Shown here one piece after another: positions 53,606-62,268 of a stretch of DNA of 64,000 bases. The DNA comes from Aquimarina sp. MAR_2010_214 (GTDB lineage Bacteria; Bacteroidota; Bacteroidia; Flavobacteriales; Flavobacteriaceae), in the NCBI RefSeq assembly GCF_002846555.1, contig NZ_PJMS01000001.1, positions 4,154,001-4,218,000 of the forward strand, given 5' to 3'. The position numbers and the translations under genes were made by a program. Position 1 is the first letter of the stretch, and each line of letters opens with the position of its first letter. Under the pieces are notes generated by a model. The model was not told the origin of the DNA. It searched no databases and worked only from the letters and a program-made list of their open reading frames with translations.

Positions 53606-54004
53606 ATGAATATTACACTAGAACAAGCAGAAAAAATTATTACAGAATCAAAATCAAAATCAGTTGCATTAGATACTAAGATGAACATTGCAATTGTAGA
53701 TGCAGGAGCAAATTTGGTAGCCTTTGCTCGTATGGACGGTGCTTGGTTAGGATCTTTGGACATCTCTATCAAAAAAGCAAAAACAGCGCGTTTCTTTGAT
53801 ATGAATACTGGTGTTATTGGAGAATTATCGCAACCAGGAGGTTCATTATTTAACATCGAGCATTCAAATAACGGATTAATCACTTTCCCTGGAGGAGTGC
53901 CGATAAAAGATAAAGAAGGTAATGTAATTGGTGCAGTAGGTGTAAGTGGAAGTTCTGTAGAGAATGACCATGCAGTTGCTGAAGCTGGTGCAAATGCAAT
54001 CTAA
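53606..54004 (+). CDS. GlcG/HbpS family heme-binding-like protein
   Basis: The 132-aa protein matches the GlcG/HbpS family: [100 protein letters not shown]. Members bind heme or cobalamin-like ligands or act in glycolate loci. It lacks a signal peptide and is probably cytoplasmic. A terminator follows. Confidence 0.9.
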   Translation: MNITLEQAEKIITESKSKSVALDTKMNIAIVDAGANLVAFARMDGAWLGSLDISIKKAKTARFFDMNTGVIGELSQPGGSLFNIEHSNNGLITFPGGVPIKDKEGNVIGAVGVSGSSVENDHAVAEAGANAI

Positions 54005-54022
54005 TAGTTAAAATATGATATC

Positions 54023-54053
54023 AAAAGGGTAGCTTTATGTTACCCTTTTTTTT
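54023..54053 (+). terminator. Terminator after HbpS-like gene
   Basis: AAAAGGGTAGC pairs with GTTACCCTTTT (one mismatch) and T9 follows. Confidence 0.85.
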
Positions 54054-54073
54054 ATGAAATCAAAACTCATATA

Positions 54074-54151
54074 ATGAAAAAACACATCGCAGAATGTACC
54101 GGAACATTCGCATTAGTTTTTTGTGGAACTGGTGCGATAATTGTAAACTAG
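54074..54151 (+). pseudogene. Aquaporin (MIP family) N-terminal remnant
   Basis: ATG 54074 opens 25 codons (MKKHIAECTGTFALVFCGTG then AIIVN) and TAG at 54149 stops them. This is the first membrane helix of MIP/aquaporin channels, where E-x-x-G-T-F is conserved. After the stop only a few residues (VGHGSLE) resemble the next part of the family before more stops. The full gene is about 230 codons, so this is a decayed copy. Confidence 0.7.
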
Positions 54152-54363
54152 GTAGGTCATGGTAGTTTAGAATAGTTAGATAAGTAACAACATACCTTAT
54201 GTAAATTCTACTCTCTATCTTTACGTTAAAAATGAAGAGATATTTAGGAGAGGCCATTAAATCTAACGCATCAAATAGATAATAAGCAGTATTAATTTTC
54301 AAACTTCATTTGTATACGTCAATACCAATAAATAAATTTGAATCAACAGTATAAATTAAAGAA

Positions 54364-54912
54364 ATGAATACATATGTTGCTTTTCTACGAGGAATTAATG
54401 TGAGTGGTCACCACAAGGTTCCCATGGCCGAACTTCGTAAAGAAATGGAAAAACTGAATTTCGAAAAAGTGACTACGATTCTTAATTCGGGAAATATAAT
54501 ATTTGAAACAACAAAAGATGATGTAAAAAGTCTTGAAAAAATGATTTCTGATCATTTAGAAAAAACCTTTGGCTTTCCTATTCCAACTATTATAAGAAAA
54601 TCTGAAATGATGTATCATTTATTGGATTGCGATCCATTCAGAGACATACTAATAACAAAAGATATTCGATTATATGTTTCCTTTTTACATGAAGATGTTG
54701 AAACCGATTTACAATTACCATGGACAAGTGATAATAACGCTTTCAAAATTATCGATAAGATCGATAAAACTATAGTAAGTGTTTTAGACCTTTCTATAAC
54801 CAAGACCCCAAAAGGAATGGAAGTCCTAGAGCGATATTTTGGTAAGCATATCACAACTCGTAACTGGAATACCATCAAACGAATAGAAAAGAAACTTGAA
54901 GTCAACTCATAA
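54364..54912 (+). CDS. DUF1697 family protein
   Basis: The 182-aa protein opens with the family signature YVAFLRGINVSGHHKVPMAELRKEMEKLNFEKVTTILNSGNIIFET. It closes with GMEVLERYFGKHITTRNWNTIKRI, a near-universal DUF1697 ending. The two ferredoxin-like halves are complete. Function is not known. Confidence 0.92.
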   Translation: MNTYVAFLRGINVSGHHKVPMAELRKEMEKLNFEKVTTILNSGNIIFETTKDDVKSLEKMISDHLEKTFGFPIPTIIRKSEMMYHLLDCDPFRDILITKDIRLYVSFLHEDVETDLQLPWTSDNNAFKIIDKIDKTIVSVLDLSITKTPKGMEVLERYFGKHITTRNWNTIKRIEKKLEVNS

Positions 54913-54973
54913 ATCATGAATTAAAGCAAAAGAAATCTGAATGTAATTTTTAACCATTTAAAACTAAATTCAT

Positions 54974-55414
54974 ATGAAACATAAAGGCTATATCGAGATT
55001 GATCAATCTTTAGATAAAGTGGCAGAGCTGTTTGCGAACCCTGATAATCTTAAGGAATATCAAGATGGGTTTATTAAAAAAGAATTGATTAGTGGAGAAA
55101 AGGGTAAAGTTGGTGCTATTTCTAAAATGTTTTACAAACATGGAAAACATGATATGGAATTGATTGAAACAATAACCAAAAATGAACTACCATATTCATT
55201 TGAAGCTAGTTATCACCATAAACACATGGACAATACTATGAAGTGTAATTTCATTTCATTAGGTGAAAGAAAAACAAAATATGAATTCGAATACGAGTAC
55301 ACTCGCATAAACTGGATTATGCCAAAGTTGATGGCAATTTTATTTCCGAGTATGTATCGAAAACCAGCAGAAAAATGGCTCAGCCAATTTAAAGAATTTG
55401 CTGAACGACAATAA
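54974..55414 (+). CDS. SRPBCC family protein
   Basis: The 146-aa START/SRPBCC-fold protein opens GYIEIDQSLDKVAELFANPDNLKEYQDGFIKKELISGEKGKVGAIS and ends with the C-terminal helix RKPAEKWLSQFKEFAERQ. It has no membrane anchor, unlike the other SRPBCC protein in this window. It probably binds a hydrophobic ligand; the role is unknown. It lies 61 bp after the DUF1697 gene. Confidence 0.82.
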   Translation: MKHKGYIEIDQSLDKVAELFANPDNLKEYQDGFIKKELISGEKGKVGAISKMFYKHGKHDMELIETITKNELPYSFEASYHHKHMDNTMKCNFISLGERKTKYEFEYEYTRINWIMPKLMAILFPSMYRKPAEKWLSQFKEFAERQ

Positions 55415-55442
55415 TACTGTAGTTTTCTTCTCTATACTACTT

Positions 55443-56627
55443 TTATGCTAATAATTTGAATGATTGTTTAGCAATCTCTAATTCTTCATTAGTAGGAATA
55501 ACTAATATTTTTACTTTTGAAGAAGCTAAACTTATATCTCTTATTTCTTTAGATCGAATACTGTTCTTTTCTTCATCTAATTGAATACCAAAAAATTCTT
55601 GATCTTTACACACCAAGTCTCTAATCTTATCAGAGTTCTCCCCTATTCCAGCAGTAAATACAATAGCATCCAAACCGTTCATAATCGAAGCATATGCTCC
55701 GATAAATTTTTTGATACGATATGCATTCATTTGCAGCGCTAACTGGCAGTCTTTATTTCCTTTTTCCGCTTCAGATTCAATATCTCGTAAATCGCTATAC
55801 CCTGTTAATCCCAACATTCCACTTTCTTTTTGTAAGAGATCATTCACTTCTTTTAGTGAATATCCTAAGGAATTAACCATATAAAAGATCACTGCAGGAT
55901 CAATATCTCCAGACCGAGTTCCCATAATTAGGCCATTCATAGGTGCAAATCCTAAAGTATGATCAATACTTTTACCATCCTTAACAGCAGTCATACTACA
56001 TCCATTTCCTAAGTGGATTGTAATAATTCTGGATTTTTCTTTTCCTAAAAATTCTGTAGCTTTTTCTGAAACGTATTTATGACTGGTACCGTGAAAACCA
56101 TATACTCTGATATTATGCTCATCCAAAAATTTATTCGGAATAGCATATTTATGAGCTTCTACAGGAATGGTTTGATGAAAAGCTGTATCAAATACGGCTA
56201 CTTGTTGTGCGTCAGAAAAAATTTCTTCGGCAACCAAAATTCCTTCCAAATTTGCAGGATTATGTAATGGTGCTAACGCAGAAAGTTTTTTGATTTTTTG
56301 TTTTACTTCTTCTGTTATTTCAACTGTTTCTGCAAACGTACTTCCTCCATGAACCACTCTATGACCAACACTATGAATTTCTGATGCCGATCGAATCACT
56401 CCTACTTCATCATCCATCAAATAACTGGCAATTAATTGCAAACCATCTTTATGAGTATTCACACTCACCGTTTTTTCAATTTTGTTTACCTCAGATGCAT
56501 AGGAGATTTTAGCATTTTCTAGGCCTATCCGTTCTACTAGACCTGAACAAATCACTTTTGCATCGGGCATAGTAAATAATTGAAATTTTATAGATGAACT
56601 TCCAGAGTTTAGTACAAGTATTTGCAT
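55443..56627 (-). CDS. ackA: Acetate kinase
   Basis: AckA makes acetate and ATP from acetyl phosphate, or the reverse. The 394-aa protein has LVLNSGSSSIKFQL (residues 4-17), SVGHRVVHGGSTF, ALAPLHNPANLEGI, FDTAFHQTIP, GFHGTSHKYVSEKA, TIHLGNGCSMTAV, MGTRSGDIDPAVIFY and FTAGIGENS, in family order. It lies 49 bp downstream of pta on the same strand and forms the usual Pta-AckA pathway. Confidence 0.96.
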   Translation of the reverse strand: MQILVLNSGSSSIKFQLFTMPDAKVICSGLVERIGLENAKISYASEVNKIEKTVSVNTHKDGLQLIASYLMDDEVGVIRSASEIHSVGHRVVHGGSTFAETVEITEEVKQKIKKLSALAPLHNPANLEGILVAEEIFSDAQQVAVFDTAFHQTIPVEAHKYAIPNKFLDEHNIRVYGFHGTSHKYVSEKATEFLGKEKSRIITIHLGNGCSMTAVKDGKSIDHTLGFAPMNGLIMGTRSGDIDPAVIFYMVNSLGYSLKEVNDLLQKESGMLGLTGYSDLRDIESEAEKGNKDCQLALQMNAYRIKKFIGAYASIMNGLDAIVFTAGIGENSDKIRDLVCKDQEFFGIQLDEEKNSIRSKEIRDISLASSKVKILVIPTNEELEIAKQSFKLLA

Positions 56628-56676
56628 ATTTTTTTTAGAGTTTAGAGTATAAAATCAGGCATTTCTTCACTTTGTT

Positions 56677-58770
56677 TTATAATCCCTGAGCCTGAATTGC
56701 CGTTATAATTACAGTATTGTATACATCATCAACAGTACATCCTCTACTTAAATCATTTACAGGTTTATTCAACCCTTGTAACATTGGGCCAATGGCTAAT
56801 GCTCCTGTTTCTCGTTGAATAGCTTTATAGGTATTATTTCCCGTATTTAAATCAGGAAATATCAAAACACTTGCTTGACCCGCTACTTCAGAATTTGGTA
56901 ACTTACTTTGTCCCACTTCTAAATCTACTGCTGCATCATATTGTATAGGCCCTTCAATTTTTAGATCAGGGTGTTTTTCTTTTACAATAGCAGTTGCTTC
57001 CCTAACAATTTCTACATCTTCTCCTTTACCAGAGGTTCCTGATGAATATGATAACATTGCTACTTTTGGTTCAATCCCAAACGCTGCTGCAGATTCTGAA
57101 GAAGAAATTGCTATTTCTGCCAATTGTTCTGCATTAGGATTCGGATTAATTGCGCAATCACCAAAAACTGATACTCGATCTTCTAAGCACATAAAAAATA
57201 CAGAAGAAACAACTTTTACTCCTGGTTTGGTCTTTATAAATTGTAAAGCTGGTCTAATTGTATGTTGTGTTGTATGCACCGCTCCCGAAACCATTCCGTC
57301 TGCGTGACCTTTATATATCATCATTGTACCAAAATAGGACACATCTGCCATCATATCTTTAGCCATATCCAGGTTAACATTTTTGTGCTTTCTTAACTCA
57401 TAAAATGTTTGTACATAATCGTCATAATAAGGGGATTCTGTGGGTAAAACAATCTGTATTTTATCAAAATCTATTTGAATATCCAGCTTTGTGGCTTTGT
57501 TCTTTATTTTCTTTTCACTTCCGATTAAAGTAATATCTACAACTCCTGAAGCTAACAGTCTGGAGGTAGCTCTTAATATTCTTTCATCTGATCCTTCTGG
57601 AAGAACAATATGCTTTTTATGTTTTAGAGCACGCTTTAATAAATTATATTGAAACATTCGTGGGGTTAACCCTTCTGACTTAAATGTTATCAGTTTATCT
57701 GCTAATTGATCTTCATTAACATATTTTTCGAATATGCTAATTGAGGTGTTTATCTTTTGTAAATTATCTAGATAAATTTTGGATTTAATTGCTCCTATTT
57801 CATTGGTAATAGCAAATGTACCACTAGGCACTGATATAATAGGGAAAGACAAAGAGACACCTTCTATTAATTTTAGTATTGGTGGTTCGGGAATAATTCC
57901 TCCGGTAAGTATAATTCCAGAAATTTTCGGATAATTATTAGAAATATTTGCTTGCAATACCCCTAAAATAATATCTGCACGATCTCCCGGAGTAATTACA
58001 AGACTGTTATCCTTAAGATGAGTAAGATAGTTGCGTAATTGCATTGCTCCCACTCCAAAGTTCCCAGCCTGGTTATTAAGATATTCTTTCCCAAACAATA
58101 CATTTCCTTCCAATTTATTTACAATCTCTTTGATCGTAGGATTAATTAGAGAATTGACTTTTGGAATAATAATACGGTCGACAGTATTTCCAAAGTTTTT
58201 TTCAAAACTACTTTCTAATTGTTTTTCACAACTTTGGGTAACCTTATTTGCTACCATAGCCAAAACTTCTACATCTTTACTATTAAAAGTATCATATGCC
58301 AGTTTTAAATTACTAACAATTTCATCATTTTGCTTATCAATTCCACTTGCAACAATAACAGCTGGGATACCCAGGTTTTTAGCAATAATGACATTAATAT
58401 CAAACTCAATGATATTACCTTCATCAGAAAAATCAGTACCTTCTACTAGTATAAAATCGAATCTTTCTTCAAGGTTTTTGTACTTCCTTATAATCTCATC
58501 TATAATCTCTCCTGATTTACCCTGATTGTATTTTTGAAGCACTTCACTTCTTGTATACGCATAGGCTTTTTTGAAGTTAATATCTAGCTCAAAATGCGAT
58601 ATTACAGTATTGATATGGTTATCAACTTCTCCTTCTTTAGGGTCGTCAATAATTGGTCTAAAATACCCTACTCTGGCTACTTTACCCAGAAGCATACGCA
58701 TCATACCTAAAACAACAATAGATTTACCACTATTAGGTTCTATAGTAGCAATATAAACGGCTTTACTCAT
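56677..58770 (-). CDS. pta: Phosphate acetyltransferase
   Basis: Pta converts acetyl-CoA and phosphate to acetyl phosphate. The 697-aa long form has an N-terminal P-loop-like domain (VYIATIEPNSGKSIVVLGMM), a central DRTGG domain (NSLVITPGDRADIILGVL) and a C-terminal catalytic PTA domain (VLPEGSDERILRATSRLL, ADGMVSGAVHTTQHTIRPAL, YSSGTSGKGEDVEIV, GPIQYDAAVDLEVGQSK). Start at ATG 58770 (MSKAVYIAT) is preferred to 58779. It forms an operon with ackA. Confidence 0.95.
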   Translation of the reverse strand: MSKAVYIATIEPNSGKSIVVLGMMRMLLGKVARVGYFRPIIDDPKEGEVDNHINTVISHFELDINFKKAYAYTRSEVLQKYNQGKSGEIIDEIIRKYKNLEERFDFILVEGTDFSDEGNIIEFDINVIIAKNLGIPAVIVASGIDKQNDEIVSNLKLAYDTFNSKDVEVLAMVANKVTQSCEKQLESSFEKNFGNTVDRIIIPKVNSLINPTIKEIVNKLEGNVLFGKEYLNNQAGNFGVGAMQLRNYLTHLKDNSLVITPGDRADIILGVLQANISNNYPKISGIILTGGIIPEPPILKLIEGVSLSFPIISVPSGTFAITNEIGAIKSKIYLDNLQKINTSISIFEKYVNEDQLADKLITFKSEGLTPRMFQYNLLKRALKHKKHIVLPEGSDERILRATSRLLASGVVDITLIGSEKKIKNKATKLDIQIDFDKIQIVLPTESPYYDDYVQTFYELRKHKNVNLDMAKDMMADVSYFGTMMIYKGHADGMVSGAVHTTQHTIRPALQFIKTKPGVKVVSSVFFMCLEDRVSVFGDCAINPNPNAEQLAEIAISSSESAAAFGIEPKVAMLSYSSGTSGKGEDVEIVREATAIVKEKHPDLKIEGPIQYDAAVDLEVGQSKLPNSEVAGQASVLIFPDLNTGNNTYKAIQRETGALAIGPMLQGLNKPVNDLSRGCTVDDVYNTVIITAIQAQGL

Positions 58771-58893
58771 GTATAACAATTTGGTTAGTGCAAAGATACG
58801 CTAATACCGTAATTTAACATAAGATCAATGTATAATAAAACTTCTTTCTATCATAGTCATACAATATTAACAATTCAATTTCCATTTCAGCAA

Positions 58894-58922
58894 AAAAGGT
58901 TTAGAATTACGCTAAACCTTTT
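58894..58922 (-). terminator. Terminator of the envelope operon
   Basis: AAAAGGTTTAG and CTAAACCTTTT pair around a 7-nt loop and are followed by T6 on the minus strand, about 120 nt after the porin gene stop. Confidence 0.65.
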
Positions 58923-59041
58923 ATCATATCATATAACTTTTTGACATCTTAATTCATGTCTTTTTTGTTTTTAAATTCTTTATACCATAAATGATATAAT
59001 ATATTCTACTGCTAATTTGATCAATACAATCATTATAAATG

Positions 59042-59599
59042 TCATAATTTATAAGCTAAACCAGCTTGAAACACTGAATTTTTAAATGATGTAGTACTCA
59101 CTTTAGTGATATCAACTAACCCCAGATTATATCTAATTCCAACTTCTAAATTATCAGTTAGTGAGTATCCTATACCCAAAGCTACTCCGTAATCGATTTT
59201 CTTAAAATTACTCTTTACAAAACCTGCTCCTTTACCACTTAACAAATATCCTACATGAGGTCCTGCTTCAAGGTTTAATTTTTTAATTGGATAGAATTTG
59301 ATCATTGCCGGTAATACATTGATATAATTTAATTTAATTTTACCAGAACTAATCTTTGATTTTGCTCCTTGGGCAGAATAAAGTATTTCGGATCTAATTG
59401 CCAATTTTTCGGATAACCTATATTGAGAAAAGACTCCTCCCATTATCCCTATTTTAAAATTAGAAGATGCATTCCTAAATTCGGTTAGATTAGCCCCAGC
59501 TTTAATTCCGAATTCTATCCCTTTTTGTTTTTCCTGTGCACTTATAGTTATTATCCCCAATAACACTGTGCATAACATTAATCTAATTGTTTTCTTCAT
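59042..59599 (-). CDS. Outer membrane beta-barrel protein (PorT/OMP_b-brl type)
   Basis: The 185-aa protein has a signal peptide (LMLCTVLLGIITISAQ) and an eight-strand barrel pattern: GIEFGIKAGANLTEF, IGIMGGVFSQYRLSEKLAIRSEILYSAQGAK, LEAGPHVGYLLSGKG, DYGVALGIGYSLTDNLEVGIRYNLGLVDI and a final AGLAYKL. It is a small porin-like protein of unknown ligand and the last gene of a three-gene minus-strand operon. Confidence 0.87.
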   Translation of the reverse strand: MKKTIRLMLCTVLLGIITISAQEKQKGIEFGIKAGANLTEFRNASSNFKIGIMGGVFSQYRLSEKLAIRSEILYSAQGAKSKISSGKIKLNYINVLPAMIKFYPIKKLNLEAGPHVGYLLSGKGAGFVKSNFKKIDYGVALGIGYSLTDNLEVGIRYNLGLVDITKVSTTSFKNSVFQAGLAYKL

Positions 59600-59657
59600 T
59601 TTGATTTATTTGTTTGTTTAAATTGAATACATTACTGTTCTGAAATCAGTTTTCAGA

Positions 59658-60740
59658 TTAAAAATTAACTCCAAGTTCGAGCTCAAATCCAAAGTTTCTG
59701 GTATATACCTTAGAAGTTTGTATTTGCTGAAACACACCAGCTCCAATGACGATACCATAATCTTTCCATGGGATAATTTTCAACCCTTGTCTCGAACTTA
59801 TTCCGATAAGGAAATTGTGTTGTTTTTTGTTGTTTGTTTTTTTTGCGATTTCAAGCCCTAAAGGCACTTCTAAACTTATATTGGCATATATTCCTGGCAT
59901 TATTTTTAAATACCCGTCAAAACCACCTCCAATACTAAAGGCATCTACAGATGTGTAGTTTTTATTAAGTAGTGAACTTCGTTTTATACTGTATCTGTCA
60001 TAAGATATTACAAAAGGTATGATGAATTTTTTATCACTATCTGCAAATCCTATATAACTTATCTTCCACCCTTCCTTATGCTTGCTGTATATTTTTTTAT
60101 ATATCAACATGTTAAACCATTTCCCTAATCGTTCTGGATGTTTGGATTTAGATTTCTCATAAAAAATATCTTCTACGTTTGTTTGTATACCTCTTGATGT
60201 AGATTCTGGTCTGTTCCTTTTTTTATAATGATTCATAAAACTTAGGGTACAATATTCTAATGCAGCTCTGATTCTTTTTTCATAGGTTTCAAATATTTTT
60301 GATTCATCAGATATAGAAAAAGTTTCTTCTTCATAATGCCGTACAGCATGAAGTTCTTTCAGTTTATCATTTTCTTTTTCATAAAATACCAAGTCTATAT
60401 ACACCCTGGTCGTTATATGACTTACACTACTCTGAGATTGTTGAATTTCTAAATTCTCAACTTTTATATATATTGGTTTTGTATCCTTAGTATGCAAAAA
60501 AGAAGTTTTCATAAAATCCAGAATAGCCCTTGGTGCATTTGGGTGTAACTGAAAAATGACTTTTTCTCCAAGTCTATTAGTCCCTAGTCCCAAATTTTTT
60601 TCTTTTCTGACATCAAAAACCTGTTCTATATGTATCGATAAATTTTCTGTATGAAAAGGAATTGTTTTTAAGGCTATGCTTTCCTGAGACAATACTATAG
60701 AAGACAAGAAAAACATTGATACACTCCAGATATGTTTCAT
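59658..60740 (-). CDS. Exported protein of unknown function, 360 aa
   Basis: It has a signal peptide (SVSMFFLSSIVLSQ) and a periplasmic first half with mixed alpha/beta character. The C-terminal half has alternating aromatic strands (VDAFSIGGGFDGYLKIMPGIYANISLEVPLGLEI, YGIVIGAGVFQQIQ, FGFELELGVNF), which suggest a partial outer-membrane barrel. No family recognised. Its ATG overlaps the stop codon of the upstream lipocalin-like gene by one base (TAATG), so the two are translationally coupled. Confidence 0.75.
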   Translation of the reverse strand: MKHIWSVSMFFLSSIVLSQESIALKTIPFHTENLSIHIEQVFDVRKEKNLGLGTNRLGEKVIFQLHPNAPRAILDFMKTSFLHTKDTKPIYIKVENLEIQQSQSSVSHITTRVYIDLVFYEKENDKLKELHAVRHYEEETFSISDESKIFETYEKRIRAALEYCTLSFMNHYKKRNRPESTSRGIQTNVEDIFYEKSKSKHPERLGKWFNMLIYKKIYSKHKEGWKISYIGFADSDKKFIIPFVISYDRYSIKRSSLLNKNYTSVDAFSIGGGFDGYLKIMPGIYANISLEVPLGLEIAKKTNNKKQHNFLIGISSRQGLKIIPWKDYGIVIGAGVFQQIQTSKVYTRNFGFELELGVNF

Positions 60741-61135
60741 TATAAATTTGATTTATAACAAATTTCTACCTCCCTAATCTCCTTAATATCAAAACACAAC
60801 GCTAAAACCTCAGGTGTTAAAGTACGGATGTATGCCTTTACCTTTTCTCTTTTATCATCAGTCATCATTATATAGTTTCCATTGGTATTTAACATCCAAA
60901 CACCACTCTCCTTTTTTCCTTCAGACATAGAGATAAAGGTCATATCCTTTTTAAAAAGGATATAGTCATTTTTTTCTTTTTTGGATGGTGGGTATTTCTC
61001 AACTCCAATCTTATAAGTATCCAAATACCATTTTTTTATAAGATCATCCTTATCTACGGTTTGTGCATTGACATTATAAACCGAAAAAGTGAATAGTACT
61101 ACTACAAAAATTGTTATTCTTATTTTGTTGTTCAT
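60740..61135 (-). CDS. Lipocalin-like exported protein
   Basis: The 131-aa protein has a signal peptide (IFVVVLFTFSVYNVNAQ) and a lipocalin-like opening (LIKKWYLDTYKIG). DYILFKKDMTFISMSEGKKESGVWMLNTNGNYIMMTDD follows, the usual Bacteroidetes lipocalin_4-like pattern. It opens the operon divergent from the AraC/GyrI regulator and overlaps the next gene by one base. Confidence 0.8.
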   Translation of the reverse strand: MNNKIRITIFVVVLFTFSVYNVNAQTVDKDDLIKKWYLDTYKIGVEKYPPSKKEKNDYILFKKDMTFISMSEGKKESGVWMLNTNGNYIMMTDDKREKVKAYIRTLTPEVLALCFDIKEIREVEICYKSNL

Positions 61136-61186
61136 GTCTTACTTTTTAATTTTAATCAAAATTAGTAAGCATGAATAGTATGTCGT

Positions 61187-61203
61187 TTGTCCTGTTAAGA
61201 CAA
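61187..61203. promoter_or_regulatory. Operator-like site A (TTGTCCT-N3-AAGACAA)
   Basis: TTGTCCTGTTAAGACAA is a 17-bp near-palindrome in the divergent gap between the lipocalin-like operon and the AraC/GyrI gene. A second copy with the same half-sites lies 78 bp away. Confidence 0.5.
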
Positions 61204-61264
61204 AAAAACATGACCACTATATGGGTTTAAAATTCTTGTTTTATTGCATGAGTAACATCCCTAA

Positions 61265-61281
61265 TTGTCCTAAAAAGACAA
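61265..61281. promoter_or_regulatory. Operator-like site B (TTGTCCT-N3-AAGACAA)
   Basis: TTGTCCTAAAAAGACAA has the same two heptamers and spacing as site A. It lies 47 bp upstream of the AraC/GyrI start. Its left part TTGTCCTAAAA also occurs in the 21-bp repeats of the TetR divergon at 51.6 kb. Confidence 0.5.
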
Positions 61282-61328
61282 CTTTAAAACTACTATTTCG
61301 TAGTACCTTTCCTATAAAATGATAAAAC

Positions 61329-62201
61329 ATGGAAAATCCAACGCAACTGGAACGTTATAAAAAACTGATTCTCTTTATAGAAGAAAAATTTAAAAATGAG
61401 ATCAGTAAAAAAGATATCGAAGACATATCGTTTTATTCTTATCGAAATATAAACAGAATATTTCTTGCACTACATCACGAGACTATAGGTCAATATATAA
61501 AAAGAATAAAATTAGAAAAGGCTGCAGAGTATCTAAAATTTTCATCTGAGAATATCTCTGATATCGCATATGAAATTGGATATAGTGACATTGCTGCTTT
61601 TAGTAAAGCCTTTAAAAAACAGTTTAATTGTTCTCCTTCCTCTTTTCGAAATTCGAACAAAATTAAACAACACATTACCCAAAAAGCCATTTTCTCATTA
61701 GAAAACACTCAGGAGCAAGTTCTTAATTATGAGCTTGAAGAAATTCCTGATTTTGATATTTTATATCTAACCTATCAAGGATCTTATGAAAATATTAGTG
61801 GTATAGAAAAAACCTGGAAACAATTAATTTCATACGCATCAAAACACGATCTATTAAAGGAAGAAACAATTATATTAGGAGAAATATTAGATGATGATGA
61901 AATCACAGACACTTTACATTGTCGGTATAATGCTGGGATTGTTTTAGAAAAGGAAATAGATTTTCCTTTAAAAGGGTTATTTAAAACGAAACACATAGCT
62001 CAACAAAAATATGCCAAATTTATACATAAAGGTAGTCATGAGAGCACTTCAGATACTTACAATTTAATCTATGGGTACTGGATAACCGAAGTACAATTAG
62101 AGTTTGAAGACAAACCTACTTTAGAGTTTTATCTTAATGATGAAGCTGATACCCCAGAAAAGGAACTCCTTACCGAGATTTATATTCCTGTAAAGCACTA
62201 A
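61329..62201 (+). CDS. AraC family regulator with GyrI-like effector domain
   Basis: The 290-aa protein has the AraC double HTH at the N-terminus (ISKKDIEDISFYSYRNINRIFLALHHETIGQYIKRIKLEKAAEYL, ISDIAYEIGYSDIAAFSKAFKKQFNCSPSSFR). A GyrI/SOUL-like effector domain follows (PDFDILYLTYQGSYENISGIEKTWKQLISYA...EIYIPVKH). This is the Rob/SoxS-like layout used for drug or hydrophobic-compound sensing. The two 17-bp sites upstream are good operator candidates. Confidence 0.9.
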   Translation: MENPTQLERYKKLILFIEEKFKNEISKKDIEDISFYSYRNINRIFLALHHETIGQYIKRIKLEKAAEYLKFSSENISDIAYEIGYSDIAAFSKAFKKQFNCSPSSFRNSNKIKQHITQKAIFSLENTQEQVLNYELEEIPDFDILYLTYQGSYENISGIEKTWKQLISYASKHDLLKEETIILGEILDDDEITDTLHCRYNAGIVLEKEIDFPLKGLFKTKHIAQQKYAKFIHKGSHESTSDTYNLIYGYWITEVQLEFEDKPTLEFYLNDEADTPEKELLTEIYIPVKH

Positions 62202-62268
62202 TTGTCTGTATTGAACAACAAGGCTTTTAATCTACTCATCGATATTTGTTCTTAAAAAAAAGAGTGCT

